Shown here in pieces: positions 39,061-51,736 of a stretch of 64,000 nt of DNA. This stretch comes from Xylaria sp. FL1777. Taxonomy: Eukaryota > Ascomycota > Sordariomycetes > Xylariales > Xylariaceae. Made by a program: the position numbers and the translations under genes. The stretch lies in the NCBI GenBank assembly GCA_022578965.1, contig MU400619.1, forward strand, positions 62,001-126,000. The letters run 5' to 3'. How positions within the stretch are numbered: position 1 is the stretch's first letter; each line of letters opens with the position of its first letter. Below the pieces are notes generated by a model that was given only the letters and a program-made list of their open reading frames with translations, did no database searches and was not told where the DNA came from.

Positions 39061-39599
39061 AAATTAAGGTTTAAGTTAGGGTTAAAATTAAAGTTAATCT
39101 TTAATTGTAATAAAATAGTTAATATACGTGTTATTGTTTTTATGTAAATTAATGGCTATCATAAAAAGCTTTTATAATTAATAAGCCATAAAATATCTTT
39201 TATAAAGTAGCTTTTTAATATTTATACTACTTTTGCAATAGTATTACTAAAGTTTAATTTTAAGAAGTTCTTAAAACAAAATTAATAAAGCTAATAGTTA
39301 GCATAAAAAGCTTTTATAGTTAATAGCAAACCATAAAATATTTTTTTTTTTACTAAATAAATGTTTTTTTCTTTATTTAAGTATTAAATGTTTTTTCATA
39401 AAGTAGCCCCTTAATATCCATACTACTTTCGCAATAGTATTACTAAAAGCTAGTTTTAAGAAGTTCTTAAAATAAAGTTAATAAAGCTAATAGCTAGCAT
39501 AAAAGGCTTTTATAATTAATAGCAAGCTATAAAATGTTTTTTCTTTTATTAAAAAGATGTTTTTTTTTTTGCTAAAAAGATGTTTTTTCTTTTACTAAT

Positions 39600-39925
39600 G
39601 TAATAAAGGCTAATATTAGAGCTTAAAACTAAGTTATTAACTCTTTATTCTAAATATAATAACTTATTATAGCTATAAAGTCCGTGCTTCTGTTAGAACT
39701 ATTGCTAAGCATAATAAATGCATTTAAGTTTATATACAATTATTTTAAGCTTTTTAACTTCTAAAGTTTGCTAATATCTCTTACATTAATAAAAGCTAAA
39801 AAGCTTTACATATACGCAAAATAGTTTTAATAGGTCTTAATTTAGCGCAGTGCAACTAAAATATCTTACCAAAATACGCGTTTAAAAATACTACAGTATA
39901 TTTAGCAAGTTTAGCTTGTATAACG
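39600..39925 (+). repeat. Dispersed repeat R1, copy D
   Basis: Nearly full length, from taataaaggctaatattaga to tttagcaagtttagcttgta. It diverges most in the tttagcgcag..gcaacta section. Confidence 0.7.
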
Positions 39926-40162
39926 CTAAAAGCTAGTTTTAAAAAGTCCTTAAAACAGAGTTTATAAAGTTAATAGCTAATATAAAAAGCTTTTATAATA
40001 AATAACAAACTATAAAATATCTTTTTATAAAGTAGCTTTTTAACATTTATACTACTTTTGCAATAGTATTGCTAAAGTCTAATTTTAAAAAGTTCTTGAA
40101 ACAAAAATTAGCAAGATTTAGCAAGCTTTCTAAAATGCAATACTAGTAGCCCAAAGATTACA

Positions 40163-40255
40163 GTAATAATTGCTACTAAACAACACTATATTTAATTTTG
40201 TTTTAAGCTAAGCAACTATACTACTAGTAACAAAAATTTAAATCCTTTTCTTAAA
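40163..40255 (+). repeat. Dispersed repeat R5, copy 2
   Basis: Partner of 26429-26525. The shared words include aagctaagcaactatactac and aacaaaaatttaaatcc. Confidence 0.65.
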
Positions 40256-40264
40256 ACTTTAATA

Positions 40265-40915
40265 AAACGTAATGCTATTTATTTGCACTACTTTAACTTT
40301 TACTTATGTTTATATATAGCAATTAAAAGTACTGCTTGCTTAGTTCATTATTAAGTGATTTATAATAACGCTACTTAAGCTAAATAATCTATAAATAATA
40401 ATTATTTATATTACTTTAACTTTTACTTATGTTCACATATAGCAATTAAAAGTACTGCTTGCTTAATTCATTATTAAGTAATTTATAATAACGCTAACCT
40501 TAAGCCAGATAATTTACAAATAATAATCATTTATATTACTTTAACTTCTACTTGCGTTTACATGTAGTAATTTAAAGTACTGCTTGCTTAGTTTATTATT
40601 AAGTAATTTATAACAACGCAAGCAAAAATAAACAAGGTTAAAAAAACACAATAAATAAAACTTTTTACGTTTTACTTAAAATAGCATTACAAAGCAATAA
40701 ACTTTAATAAAAACAGTTCATTATCAAGTAATTTATAATAACGCTACACTAACCTTAAGCTAAATAATATATAAATTATAATTATTTACATTACTTTAAC
40801 TACTTGTGTTTATATATAACAACCTAAAGCACTGCTTGCCTAGTTCATTATTAGGTAATTTATAATAACGCTACGCTAACCTTAAGCTAAAAAATATATA
40901 AATTATAATTATTAA
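40265..40915. repeat. ~125-bp satellite array, five units
   Basis: Units carry ttactttaacttttacttat, then agtactgcttgcttagttca, then ttattaagtaatttataata and acgctaaccttaagcta. The ttcattattaag block falls near 40344, 40467, 40592, 40717 and 40844. The differences seen are mostly transitions; one unit contains an unrelated stretch. Confidence 0.85.
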
Positions 40916-43163
40916 CATTTCTTTAAGTTAATAAATAGTAATATATAATAGAATTTCCGCTTTTATTATTAATATAGCAGCTATATTTCTGCTTGTTTGC
41001 TTACTATTTAATTACTTTTAATAGCTTTATTACGTATACTTATAAACTTTTCTAATTAAGAAAGTTATCTGTAAAAAACGCATTATTAGCTACTTTAAAA
41101 TTATTACAACTTTTAAACTAAAGTGTGTAATATATTATGCTTTTAAACTAACCAAGTAGCTAATTTATAGCATTATTATATTAAAGTCCTAAATTAAAAA
41201 GGAACTTAGAAAGCCTTAATGCATAAAACGCTATATTAGGTTGCATAATTACTGCTATATACTTATTAGCGCAGCTTTCTTTTTAAAACATGCTAGAACT
41301 TATATTTTCTAGTTACTTTGCTAAATTCTTAAATTTCTTTAAAAAATACTAAAAGGCAAACCGGCTTTTCATTTAGCCTAGTTTACTTCTTTAAAGCGCC
41401 GCGTGCTATTAAAACAGCTTTTGCTTGCTAAGCGTAGCATACAAGTTCTCTTTTTAAGCTTGTGCTTTTTTTTAGCACACTACTGCTATTAATAAGTTAG
41501 TAATAGCTTACCTAGCTTTTTAAGTAGTTATTTTTATTGTTTTTTATAATTAATTTTGCTGCAACTTATTAGCTATAGTATAACGTAGCTCTTACGTATT
41601 AAACATAAACTTCTGTTTACTTAGTAGCAGCGCTTTAAAGTTAGCGCTAAGCTTAAATAAACTAAAAACTTTTACATTAGCTAGTTTTTGCTATGCTTTA
41701 AGCCTATTATATCTTTTTTCAAAAGCACAAAGTTGTTTATTAAGTTATGCTGCAATAAGCTTGTTCTTTTAATTTTCGCGCTTTGCTAATCCAAACTATA
41801 AAGCTTTTTCGCTAAAATATACACTTTGCTTATAAAGCAACTGCTTGCTAATAGCAGCTAGCCTTTTATTTTACTTCTTTTTTTTTTGCTTATGCTTATG
41901 TTTATGCTTGCTGCTAACATTAGTACAAGTAAACTAGTTAACTGTAGTATAAGCAGTTATAAAATTTAATATAGCGCAAAAATAAATAGCTACGTAGCTA
42001 AAGTAATAAAAAGTCATATCGCTTAAAAGCTCATAAAAGTTTTTATATTTTTTATATATAGCTTTGTTGCAAAGCTTATTTAAAATAACTAATATAAGCT
42101 TAACTTAAAAAAAGTTAGTTTAGCTAATATTACAATATCTAAGTTTTGCTTATTAATTAAAGTTTTATTAGCGCTAAAAATAAAAATCTACTACTTAGTA
42201 AGCATTAAAGCAGTTCTTATATTTTTTTTAAAGAAATAATGCTTTATTTAAAGCTAAAAAGCAAAGTTAAGCAGCTTATTTGCATTTTTAGTGTTTCTTG
42301 CATAATTAAGCAATAAAAAATTAGCACAAAAGCAAAAACTTAGTACGCAACCTTTAGCGTTATAACGTTTATCTAAAGCTTATAATGCGCACTTTGCATA
42401 ATAAAAGCAAAAAAGGTTGCCTAAAACGCAAAAATCGTTTATATAAGCTGCTCTATTAATTCAGTAAAAAGCTTCATATAAATTTGCTAAGTTATGCGTT
42501 AGCTTTTTTGTAAGCTTTATATAAACTGAGCTGCTTTAAAGCTTTTAAAATTTCGAGCTTTATAGTACTTCGTCCTTTATATTAATTAACATATATACGT
42601 TAATAAAAAAAGCGTACAGCACTAAAAATAAGCTTTTTAACTAGTAAAGACTTTTTAAAAATAAAGAACAAACAATAGCTTAGTTTTAGAAAGTATCGAT
42701 TTTATTAATCCGGCCTTTTTAGCGCACTAAACCAAAAAAACGCTTATTTTTATTCTTGTTTTTATCTTTACTATTACTTTTTCTTTTATTGCTAAAGCTT
42801 AAAAAACTTCGTGTTAATAGCTTTAATTACCTTATGCCAAAAAATAGTATGTTTAAAATAGCACAAAAAATAGTCTATTACGTCTTATTAATTAATATGG
42901 AAAAAAGTGCTAGTAACTGCGCAGTATAAAATTGCAAACAAATAATAAGCATCTTGCTTTAAACTTTATTTCCTGCTTTATATATTACACAAGTAAGCTA
43001 AATAAACCACTTTTAGTTCTTTTGCGATTTAATAAATCAGGAATAAAAGGCTTTACTAATTATAGCTAGCAATTGTTTAAAGTTATAAGCAATAACCTAA
43101 AAATTAAGTAGCTTAAATGCGCTCTGCTATAATAAGTTATAGCGCTAATAAAAAAGCATACAC

Positions 43164-43200
<37 letters not shown>

Positions 43201-43735
43201 CAACAAAAACTTGAAAAAATAGCTTTATCCGTACATAGTTGTTCTTTATTAACGCAGGTATTATATAAAGTTATACTAGTATGCTATAGCTATTAATTCT
43301 TTTAGCGCACTACGCGCAACATATATATATAATATAAAACAGCATAAAGCAGTACTTACGTAAAATAAAAAACAGTATATAAAAATGATTAACTAGTAAA
43401 AAGCTTTATTATAGAACCTTTTATAATATATACTTTCGTAAGTAGTACTGTAAGTACTTAAACAAATAAGTAGTTTTGATTTGCTAGCTTTGCAGATTTT
43501 ATACTTTGTTATTTATTTCTTAAGAAATTTTAGCTTTTTTTTATTGTTTAATAAATAACGTTTAATATAAAAGATTTACTTTTGCTTTTTTAAATCGATC
43601 GATTAACAATTTATAGCTTTAATTATAGCATTTCCTTAAATTTAAACTTTTAGTCCTAAAGTTGTTTCATTAATAAAATATATCCGTGCTTACCTGTGCT
43701 ATTATAGCTTACATATCTAAGTATTAAATTTAAGT
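40916..43735. other. AT-rich hypermutated DNA with possible coding relics
   Basis: Between about 41.4 and 42.6 kb the minus strand has several overlapping stretches of 25-40 codons with few stops, rich in Lys, Gln and aromatic residues (for example LAAISKQLLYKQSVYFSEKA near 41.8 kb). More than one frame looks open, so I cannot fix a protein. A (AAT)12 tract follows at 43164-43199. I do not recognise a family. Confidence 0.35.
43164..43199. repeat. (AAT)n microsatellite, about 12 units
   Basis: Uninterrupted aat repeats. Confidence 0.95.
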
Positions 43736-43779
43736 ATAACCTAGGAAATAATACAATCAAAAGAAGCACAATCAATTAA

Positions 43780-43945
43780 AACAAAATAAAACAACCGTAC
43801 TTATTCTTTATAATAATCTTTTGTATTTATAAAACTAATGCTTTAAAACTTAAAGCAACACTTTGTTTTTACTGCATAACTAAGCTTAAGTTTACTTAAG
43901 TACTTATAAAAGCTAATTAGCTTACTTACTAAAGCAGACCCCTTT
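43780..43945 (-). repeat. LTR-like repeat R4, copy 1 (diverged)
   Basis: Shares with copies 2 and 3 the order aaataaaacaac, tttataataatctttt, gctttaaaacttaaagcaac, actgcataactaagcttaag, and a tail near gctaattagcttacttac. It is the most diverged of the three. Confidence 0.5.
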
Positions 43946-45392
43946 TTAGGACCGCTAAAACTTGCGTTTTTCTTTAAACACTCTGCTGATTTTTTTTAGT
44001 ATAATAATACAGTATATATTTCACTACTAGCGTGTTTTATATATATACTTTAACACAAGCTGTCTTTTGTTTTTTTATCTACTTTTTAACTTAACTTTAA
44101 AAGCAAAGCAGCAGCATAGCAGTTATCTTTTACTATAAAAAAAAAGAGCACTATGTTTAACGCTTTCTGTTTAGCTTATATTAGCTAACGTTTTTAGCAA
44201 ACATTGTACATTATATAAAAGATATTTTTTGCTTATAGTCCTTTTTAATTACTAAGCAATAATAAATAAACTTATACTATGTTCTTAAAATTCACATAAA
44301 AACTATATACTTAATTGATCTTAAGGGCCTTAGCTAAAAATGCAGCACTAGCAGCATTAACTAATTTAAACATTAAATTAATTAATTATCTTTAACGTTA
44401 GGTATAAAGCTTTAGCTATTTTGCATACTTCTTAAAAAACATTAAACATAGCAAGCTATATTTATATTACAATAGAATATTATTACGCAAAACAACGCTA
44501 TTATTATAAAATTAATAATAATAATATATATTGCACCTAATATAACAAATGTATATATATAGTAAAATATCTTAGTATAAAAAGAATTTAATTAATCTGT
44601 TAATTAATTAATTAATTAATTTAGCTGTACGTTATATCTTTATTAAATATAATGCTATTTTATGCTTTTTAAGGCTTTATTATTTTAATGCTTATAGTTA
44701 TTACGCTTTAATCCTTTAAGCTAAAGACTATAGCTTAAAAACAACAGTAAAATAAATTTTAAGGCAGCTAATATTGTTTATTAAAGTTATTAATGCATAA
44801 CTTATTAAAAAGCTCTGCTTATTTTCTTATGTTTTAATAAGTTAACAATAATTATGTACTACGTAAATTAGTTTTTATATAGCTTGCTATTAACTCAAAC
44901 TTTATGCTTTAAACTTTTTGCTTTTGTAAACTTCGCAGTTTTGTTAGCTTTATATATATAGTTAGCTATAATGCTTTATTTTATGCACCTCTTTTTTATG
45001 CTTTATTAATACAAGCAAATAATCGCAAACAATTAGCTACTGCTTTGCTACTTGCTATTTCGTTGCTTACTTTTTTTTGCTTTATAGCTATATAACCGTT
45101 AGTAGCTAGTATTATTTTTTAACATGCTAAAAATCAGCATATAGCTAGCATAAGCTAATAAACACTTTTTTGTATCGTTAATAAGCCTATACTTTTTAAG
45201 CTTCGTAAAAAGCTAATTATATTAAAGCTTAAATATAAAATACGTTAGCTTTAAGAACACATTTAACTTAGTTGTTAAAAAAACCAAGAAGCTAAAAGCT
45301 TTAACTCTTTAGTATAGCTAAACAGTTTACTAAAATAAAGCAGTAAAACTACACTAAGTTTACTAAACACTTTAAACGCAATAAAATATATC
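43946..45392. other. AT-rich hypermutated DNA
   Basis: No gene visible. Holds a (TTAA)n run at about 44600-44622. Confidence 0.65.
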
Positions 45393-45628
45393 ATAACTTA
45401 CGCAATTAAGTAATATACAAATTAAAAAATAAAACGATTAATTAAAACGCAATATACTAATATAAATAAAACAACTATAGCTATCTTTTATAATAATGTT
45501 TGTATTCTTAAAATTAAAGCTTTAAAATTTAGCGTATTATTTATACCCTTATTTTTACTACATAACTTAGCTTAAACTTACTTCAAGAGCTAACTAGCTT
45601 ATTTAGCTACCTTACTTTGCTTTATTAC
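45393..45628 (-). repeat. LTR-like repeat R4, copy 2
   Basis: About 235 bases. Read on the minus strand it starts tgtaataaagcaaagtaagg and contains a TATA-like word (gggtataaataata). It ends near ttgcgtaagttat. TGTAA at the start fits an LTR, but the other end is not a clean CA. Copy 3 lies about 1.55 kb away in the same orientation. Confidence 0.5.
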
Positions 45629-46939
45629 ACACTTATTTTTTTATAAAAACATGTTAAATATAAATACTGTTTTAATATTAAAATAGTACAAAATAAAAGA
45701 TTTAGTTGCTCTTTTTTTATTAGCTAAAGCTTATAAGCTTATAAATTAGCTTAAATAAAATATATATTACTGTACTATTAAGTACTACATTAAAAAGTTC
45801 CGTTATATATTTATAGCACTACTAGTAGCACGCTAAAACAATATAAGCTTGCTTTCTAAATTAATCTTTAACATAAAAGTATAGCGCATACTTTAGTAGC
45901 TTATAACGTTATTAAACAGTTTAAACATATAAAGCTGCTTAGCTTTCGCGCTAAATAACAAACATATTAAATCCAAATATTAATCTATATTTTTGTTAAA
46001 GTTACTTAACCTTTTTTAAGCAAACAAGTAGTTTAAGCAAGTTAGTATAACTAATGCTTACATTTAATTAAGCGCTACGTACTAAAGTACTTTAAAATAA
46101 CAGCGCAGTACATTAGTTTTAAGTTAGTAGCTATAAATACTATTATTGTTAATTTTATAATAACAGCGTTGTTTTGCATAACAGTTAGCTATTATAGTCC
46201 GAGTAATATTATTTATATAAACGGCCTTTAAAAAAGTTTTACCGCTTAGCAGTTCGTTAAATGTTTAATTACGTATAATACCTATATATAACGTTAAATA
46301 TGTTTTAAAAGAAATATTAGTATTTATAACACAAGCTTTGTTACTTATTATAAGTTTGCTGTTTTAACTAAAAACAGCTAAAGCAACAAATTTAAATGTA
46401 ACACTAAAACTTGCAATCGTGCTTATCTTAAAACCTATATAAGTTAAAGCAAAAAACAAAAGCCTGTTATATAAGCTAGCGCTAACTTAAAGCTATTACT
46501 GTTCTTAAAATTCATACTAAAAGTTCTAAACTAAGTTAGCACTGCTAAAATCAAAAAAGCAAAAAATATAAACAGCTTTAATTTTACAAAAATATTGCTT
46601 CTTATAATAAAATAATTATAATGTGTTAAGTTAGCAATAAAAAACATATATATAACTAGTTTTATAAAATCTATTGCATAAATAAATTAAATGTAAAATA
46701 GCCTCTAAAGCTATACACAAAAAGGTTAAACATACTTAAACTAGGCTTTAAAGCTAAAATTTTTCTGCTAACTATAAACAAATAAATAAAAAGTTGCCAT
46801 AAAAAAAAAAAAAGTATTGTTATAAAAAAATAAATAAAAATAGTAATTTAATAAATTAAAAATACTGCTTAAATATTAAAACGAAACAATATAATCGCGC
46901 TAAATTTACTATAGCACTTTAATTGCAAGAAAATAAGTT
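45629..46939. other. AT-rich hypermutated DNA between two R4 copies
   Basis: Contains R6 copy 2 at 46119-46183. No open frame is found. If the flanking R4 copies are LTRs, this 1.3 kb would be too short for a full element and would be a deletion derivative or unrelated DNA. Confidence 0.6.
46119..46183 (+). repeat. Dispersed repeat R6, copy 2
   Basis: Partner of 12651-12720; starts ttagtagctataaatactat. Confidence 0.6.
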
Positions 46940-47182
46940 ATAACTTATGTATTTAAGCAATTAGGCCATATATAAATTAAAAAATAAAACGATTAATTAA
47001 AAGGCTATTTAACAATATAAATAAAGCAACTATAGCTAATTTCCGTTATATTGTTTATAATGTTTAAGTTCATGCTTTAAAATTTAGCGCAACACTTATA
47101 CCTTTATTTCTACTACATAACTTAGCTTAAACTTACTCCAATTAGCTAGTTAGCCTATTTAGCTACTCTACTTTACTTTAAT
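46940..47182 (-). repeat. LTR-like repeat R4, copy 3
   Basis: Matches copy 2 over its length (aattaaaaaataaaacgatt, aaagcaactatagcta, ctacataacttagcttaaac, gcctatttagctactctact). Differences are chiefly C/T and G/A with short indels. Confidence 0.55.
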
Positions 47183-47294
47183 ATAAAAAGCAACAGAAAA
47201 CTTAAAAGATAAAAAAAAAAAAAAAAAGTTATTAAGGCTTAAAAAAAAAATATATATTTAAATAAAGCTATTAAGCTATAAACTTTATAGCTTT

Positions 47295-47395
47295 TTAGCG
47301 TTACGTTTATTAAACGTTTATTAAACGTTAAAAAAAAATCAAGCGTTAAAAATTTTTAAACATTAAAAAACTTTTAACGTTAAAACTAAAAAAAC
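47295..47395. repeat. Second AACGTTTA / TTAACG cluster
   Basis: Words acgtttattaaacgtttatt, aaacgtta, ttttaacgtt and aaaaacgttc crowd into about 100 bases, some as inverted pairs. Resembles the cluster at 35.1 kb. Confidence 0.6.
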
Positions 47396-47693
47396 GTTCT
47401 AAATTATATAGCCAACAAGATTTAAAGCTAAAATTTTCTAATTTACTAGAATTAACAACATAAAAACGCTAGTCCAAATAACAAATTAACTATGCTTTAT
47501 TAATAAAAAACAGCTATAACTTCAATAATAACTATAATGCTTAGTTAAAAAGCACCCCAAGCTATACTGCAACAAAAAAAATAACTAAAAAAAGTACTAT
47601 CAAAAAAAAAAAAGCTATAAATAAAGACATATAACCTTAACCCTAACTAAACAAGCTTATATTATTTATTATATTTACTATAAAGTACATATT

Positions 47694-47995
47694 TATAATA
47701 AAAGCTCTAATAAAAAGCTTAAAACTTAGTTATATTATATTTAGCTAATTATTCTTTAAAGGTTTTAAAGCTATAGTTGCTTTTTCTTTTAACTTTCGTA
47801 CGTAAAAATATTTTGTTTTATTTATACCTATTAAGCTAATATATAATTTAAAACTTCTTTAGCTGTTAAGTTGCTACATATATAATTCTTATTGCAAATA
47901 ACTATTATAAACTAATTGCTTGGCTTTATACGTGCTAGCTTAAATAAAGTTAACCTAAAACAATATATAAGTTATAATTCGTTTAATAATATCTT
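47694..47995 (+). repeat. Dispersed repeat R2, copy 1
   Basis: About 300 bases beginning near aaagctctaataaaaagctt and containing taaaggttttaaagctatag, cgtacgtaaaaatattttg and tataattcgtttaataatat. Its partner is at 51737-52040. Its first ~35 bases resemble the start of R1, so R1 and R2 may be sister families. Confidence 0.7.
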
Positions 47996-50650
47996 AATAT
48001 AATTTATTAGCTAAATGTTTTATGTTTTAGCTGTTTTTATACAACCTTATTTCCTAGTATATATATAAGCAATTTAATAACTTTTTTAACGTATATTTTC
48101 CTTAGTTAATAAAACAAATAAAAGCAAAATGCCTAAATCGTAAGCTTTTGTTTAAAAAATACAGTAAAACTTTATTAATTCGTTATTAAGCTATACATAT
48201 AGCTTTTATAAAGCTACTACAGCATATATATTAAAGCATAACTAGTTAATAAGCATTAGCTTGCTTTAATTATTAACGTTTATGTTTTTTTTATAGCTAC
48301 TATAGATTTTATTGCTAAACTTGTTTTTAAGCTTATTGCCTTTATTGCTGTTTACAATACACAGCTCGCTTTATAAACTAAGATTTTAAGCTTATAAAAG
48401 CAACTAAAGCTTTATGTTTTCTTAACAACAGCAAAAGTTATCTCTAAAAAGTCAATTATAGTTTATATATATTTTACTTAAGTAATTTCTGCAGTTTATC
48501 TATAGTTATTTAACAAAAAGTACCTATTAAAATTAATAAATAACGTTAAAGCACCTTAAACTTTAGCTTAATATTATTTTATGCATTATAAGCTGCCTAA
48601 GCCCAGTTTATTTTTGTAAAAATAAAAAATAGCAGCAATCTGCTTAAAAAAAAAAGCTTTTTAAAAAAGCGTTACTTGCATCTTTAAACCAAACTTATAC
48701 AAATAAATTTTCCTAGCTCCTAAATAAAACACCTTAAATACGTATTAATTTAAACATATTTTAAAAGCACTACTTAAGCTGCAATATAAAGTTGTCAAAA
48801 ACTCCACTAAATATTAATTCTTTAAAAATAGCTAACGTTTAAATTACTTGCAAAGATCCTTTAACGATTACCTTAGTACAGCAAAATTTGTATAAAACGC
48901 AAAAAGGCACATTTGCTATAGCATACATAAAAAAACTCATAAAAGCTAAACGCAAACTTAAGCTATAAAAGCTATTAAGCGTTATACTTAAAAGCTAAGC
49001 TTTGCTAACTTTTTACTAACGCTTAGCTATATTTTATAAGTACATGCTATAATTAGCTTATTAAAATGCTTATAGTTTTTTTTATTTGTAATTTTGCAAT
49101 ATAGCACTAGCAAATAACCAAAGCAATTAATGCTATTATTGTTTACTATGCTATTAAAAAGCTTATTGTTACTAATAGAAATAAAAAAACTACTTAGTTT
49201 AATAAAGCTGCAATAAAAAGTAAAAAAACAAATATAATAATCTATTATTATAAGCTCTAGAACAAAAAACCCTTTTTAATGTTTCGTTTATATAAAAAGG
49301 CCTTAGCTTTGCTTTTTTACAATACCAATTTTTCGAGCTTATATTAAACCTAATTTACAACTTTTATATAACACTATAAACAACCTTAAAAAAACAAAAA
49401 ATACTTAAATAAACAATATAACCTCTTTTGCAATTAATTCTTATTATTTTTTAATTATGCATGTTTTAGTTATATATGCAAATTATATATAACTTAGATT
49501 TTGCTGCTGCTTTTTTACTATATATGCTATAAAATAAGCTACAGAATATTATTATACTTATTTACTTAGCAAATTAAAAAAATGCAATAAATTAATATTT
49601 CATTAAATAAATAAGAACTTTAAGCAAACAAAATATATTTATTTTATTTATTAGCATATAAGCATATAAAAATATAAGCAAAGCTAAAAAAAAAAACCTG
49701 TTAAAACTTCAAAAAAATACTAAAACCTTGTGTTTTATTTGCTTTAAGCTTCTTATTGTTTCTAGCAGTTACTTCTTTTGCTATAACTGCTTTAGCTGCT
49801 ATTAGCTTAGCTAGCATTTTAGCTTTTAAGCGGTATTCTAAAGCTCGTTTTTTATATCCAAGTTATATTTTTTCCGCTTTAAATTAGCTATATAGCTTTT
49901 TTTTAAAAGTAGCTAAGCAACACTAAACCTAGTTGCTAAACAACAAGCTAGCTTTTATAGCAAATATGCATTATTAAGCTTAAGCTAAAGCTATTAATAA
50001 GTTGTAAAGCAGCCTTAAAAGCATACATTTTACTATTGTTCGCAAAGCTCGTTAAAAGTTCAACTATTGCTATTGTTATTTTTGTTTCTATTTTTATTCT
50101 TGTTTGCTATATTATTATATAAAGGTTAAGCTATTTCTTATACTAAATGTTACGTTAAATAAAGCTATAAATAGTTTTTACGTAAGTTTATATTGTAAAT
50201 CCTGCATTTATAACGTAAACTTAAAGTGCTTTAGCAAAACTAGCAACAATAAATCATAAGCGTACAACTAGTAACTTAAACAAGCTTAGCTTTTGCATAG
50301 TCATAAAAATAGCTAGCCTAAAAGCTTTTGCTTGTTTAGCTAATAGTTTTCTTTAATCTGCTTGTTATAATAAGGCCAAAATTATAATATAAGCAAAGCA
50401 GCTAAGCGTTAAATATATAGCCTAAGCAAATAGTAACTAAATAGCTAGCGTTGTAATACTAGCAAAAGCTTAAGCTTTCTATAAGTTTTAAGCATATAAA
50501 ACAGCATTTGTTGCTTTCTTTAGATCTAAATATATGCTTTAAAAAAGTATGCTTTAATTAAGTAAAAAATTATCGTAAGATTTTTGCTAAACTATTTACG
50601 TTAGCATTATAATAGAAATAAATATATAAAAGCGCTTAAAAAAAAGCAAA
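47996..50650. other. AT-rich hypermutated DNA without intact genes
   Basis: No gene, RNA or array that I can support. Confidence 0.65.
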
Positions 50651-50788
50651 TATTTATTATTATTATTATTATTGCTACTATTATTATTATAATTATTATT
50701 ACTATTATTATTATTATTATTAGCATTAGTATTGTTTTTATTATTATTATTACTATTGTTATTATTATTGCTATTATTATTATTATTA
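50651..50788. repeat. Long imperfect (ATT)n microsatellite
   Basis: About 135 bases of att steps with ctn and gtn interruptions. The 86-codon minus frame at 50596-50856 is poly-asparagine made by this tract and is not evidence of a gene. Confidence 0.9.
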
Positions 50789-50949
50789 ACTACTTTTTTT
50801 CCTGCTGTTTTTTTTTTTCTGCAAAATTCTGTATATTTTTTTTGTTGCAATAGCACGTTTAGCTTACTGTTCTAAGTTAAGCAAAAGCTATATTATAGCC
50901 TTTCCTTTTTTTCTGCACGCACAAAGTACATAATAACATAAAACTAAGT

Positions 50950-51140
50950 ATTAAATAATATAGTTACATATAAACACTACAGGTTTATATAATAAAATTA
51001 GTATATATATAAGCTATTTCTACTAACTACTATTAAGAAGCCTTATAAGCTAATTAACTAAAATACTAGCTATTAACCCTTTATTACCTATTATATAACC
51101 GCTAGAACTACTTGTTTATTCTAGAACAATAACTTATAAT
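50950..51140 (+). repeat. Dispersed repeat R7, copy 2
   Basis: Partner of 13087-13280; shares tataataaaattagtatata and tatataaccgct. Confidence 0.65.
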
Positions 51141-51289
51141 TATTTATATGTTATTAGTATTATACCTTCGCTTACATTTATTACATTGCTTTAAATATTA
51201 ACCTAAGGTTCAGAATTTATTACAGCACTTCTTAATAATATTCGTAAGTTAAAAATTATTCGTTTATAAATTAATAATACAGTATTAAT

Positions 51290-51573
51290 ATAACAAGAGC
51301 TAATGTTTAACTCTTTATTTTAAATATAATAAGTTTATACTTCTTTTAAAGCTATTGTTAAGCATAATAGCTATCCTTAAGTCTATATATAATTAGCTTT
51401 AAGCTTTCTAACTTCTATAGTTTAGCCATATATTTTAAATTAACAAAAGCTAAATAGCTTTTAACGCAAAACAGCCTTAATAGGTTTTTATTTAGCGCAG
51501 TACGCTTTTAGTGTTTCATTAAACTATACGTTTAAAAATAGCACAAAATGTTTAGCTAATTTAACGCGTATAA
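51290..51573 (+). repeat. Dispersed repeat R1, copy E
   Basis: From taacaagagctaatg to gtttagctaatttaacgcgt, with an internal deletion near the start. It ends about 165 bases before an R2 copy in the same orientation. Confidence 0.7.
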
Positions 51574-51736
51574 AAGTCAGTCACTAATGCCTAAGTAAAA
51601 AAAACATTTGCAATAAAATCTGTAGTTTTTTTTTATAGTTATATATTAACTTTTAATAACTTTTTAAGCTTTTTTGCTGTCCGTTATATAAAAGATATTT
51701 TTTAGTGCAACATTTAGATTTATTTTTTTATACTTA

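Larger units (their letters stand above)
38260..40140. repeat. Interleaved ~75-230 bp repeat with 'tactacttttgcaatagtat'
   Basis: A block with cataaagcagctttttaaca, then tatactacttttgcaatagt, followed in longer units by aagctagttttaaaaagttc and agcataaaaagcttttataa, occurs at about 38290, 38475, 38555, 38630, 39200, 39400 and 40020. It surrounds the C-run minisatellite and R1 copy D. The unit content is too AT-rich to classify. A decayed tandem array into which R1 inserted is one reading. Confidence 0.65.

Noticed and set aside
50596..50856. Minus-strand asparagine-rich frame as a prion-like or regulatory protein
   Set aside because: It is an (ATT)n microsatellite; the flanking residues show no domain.
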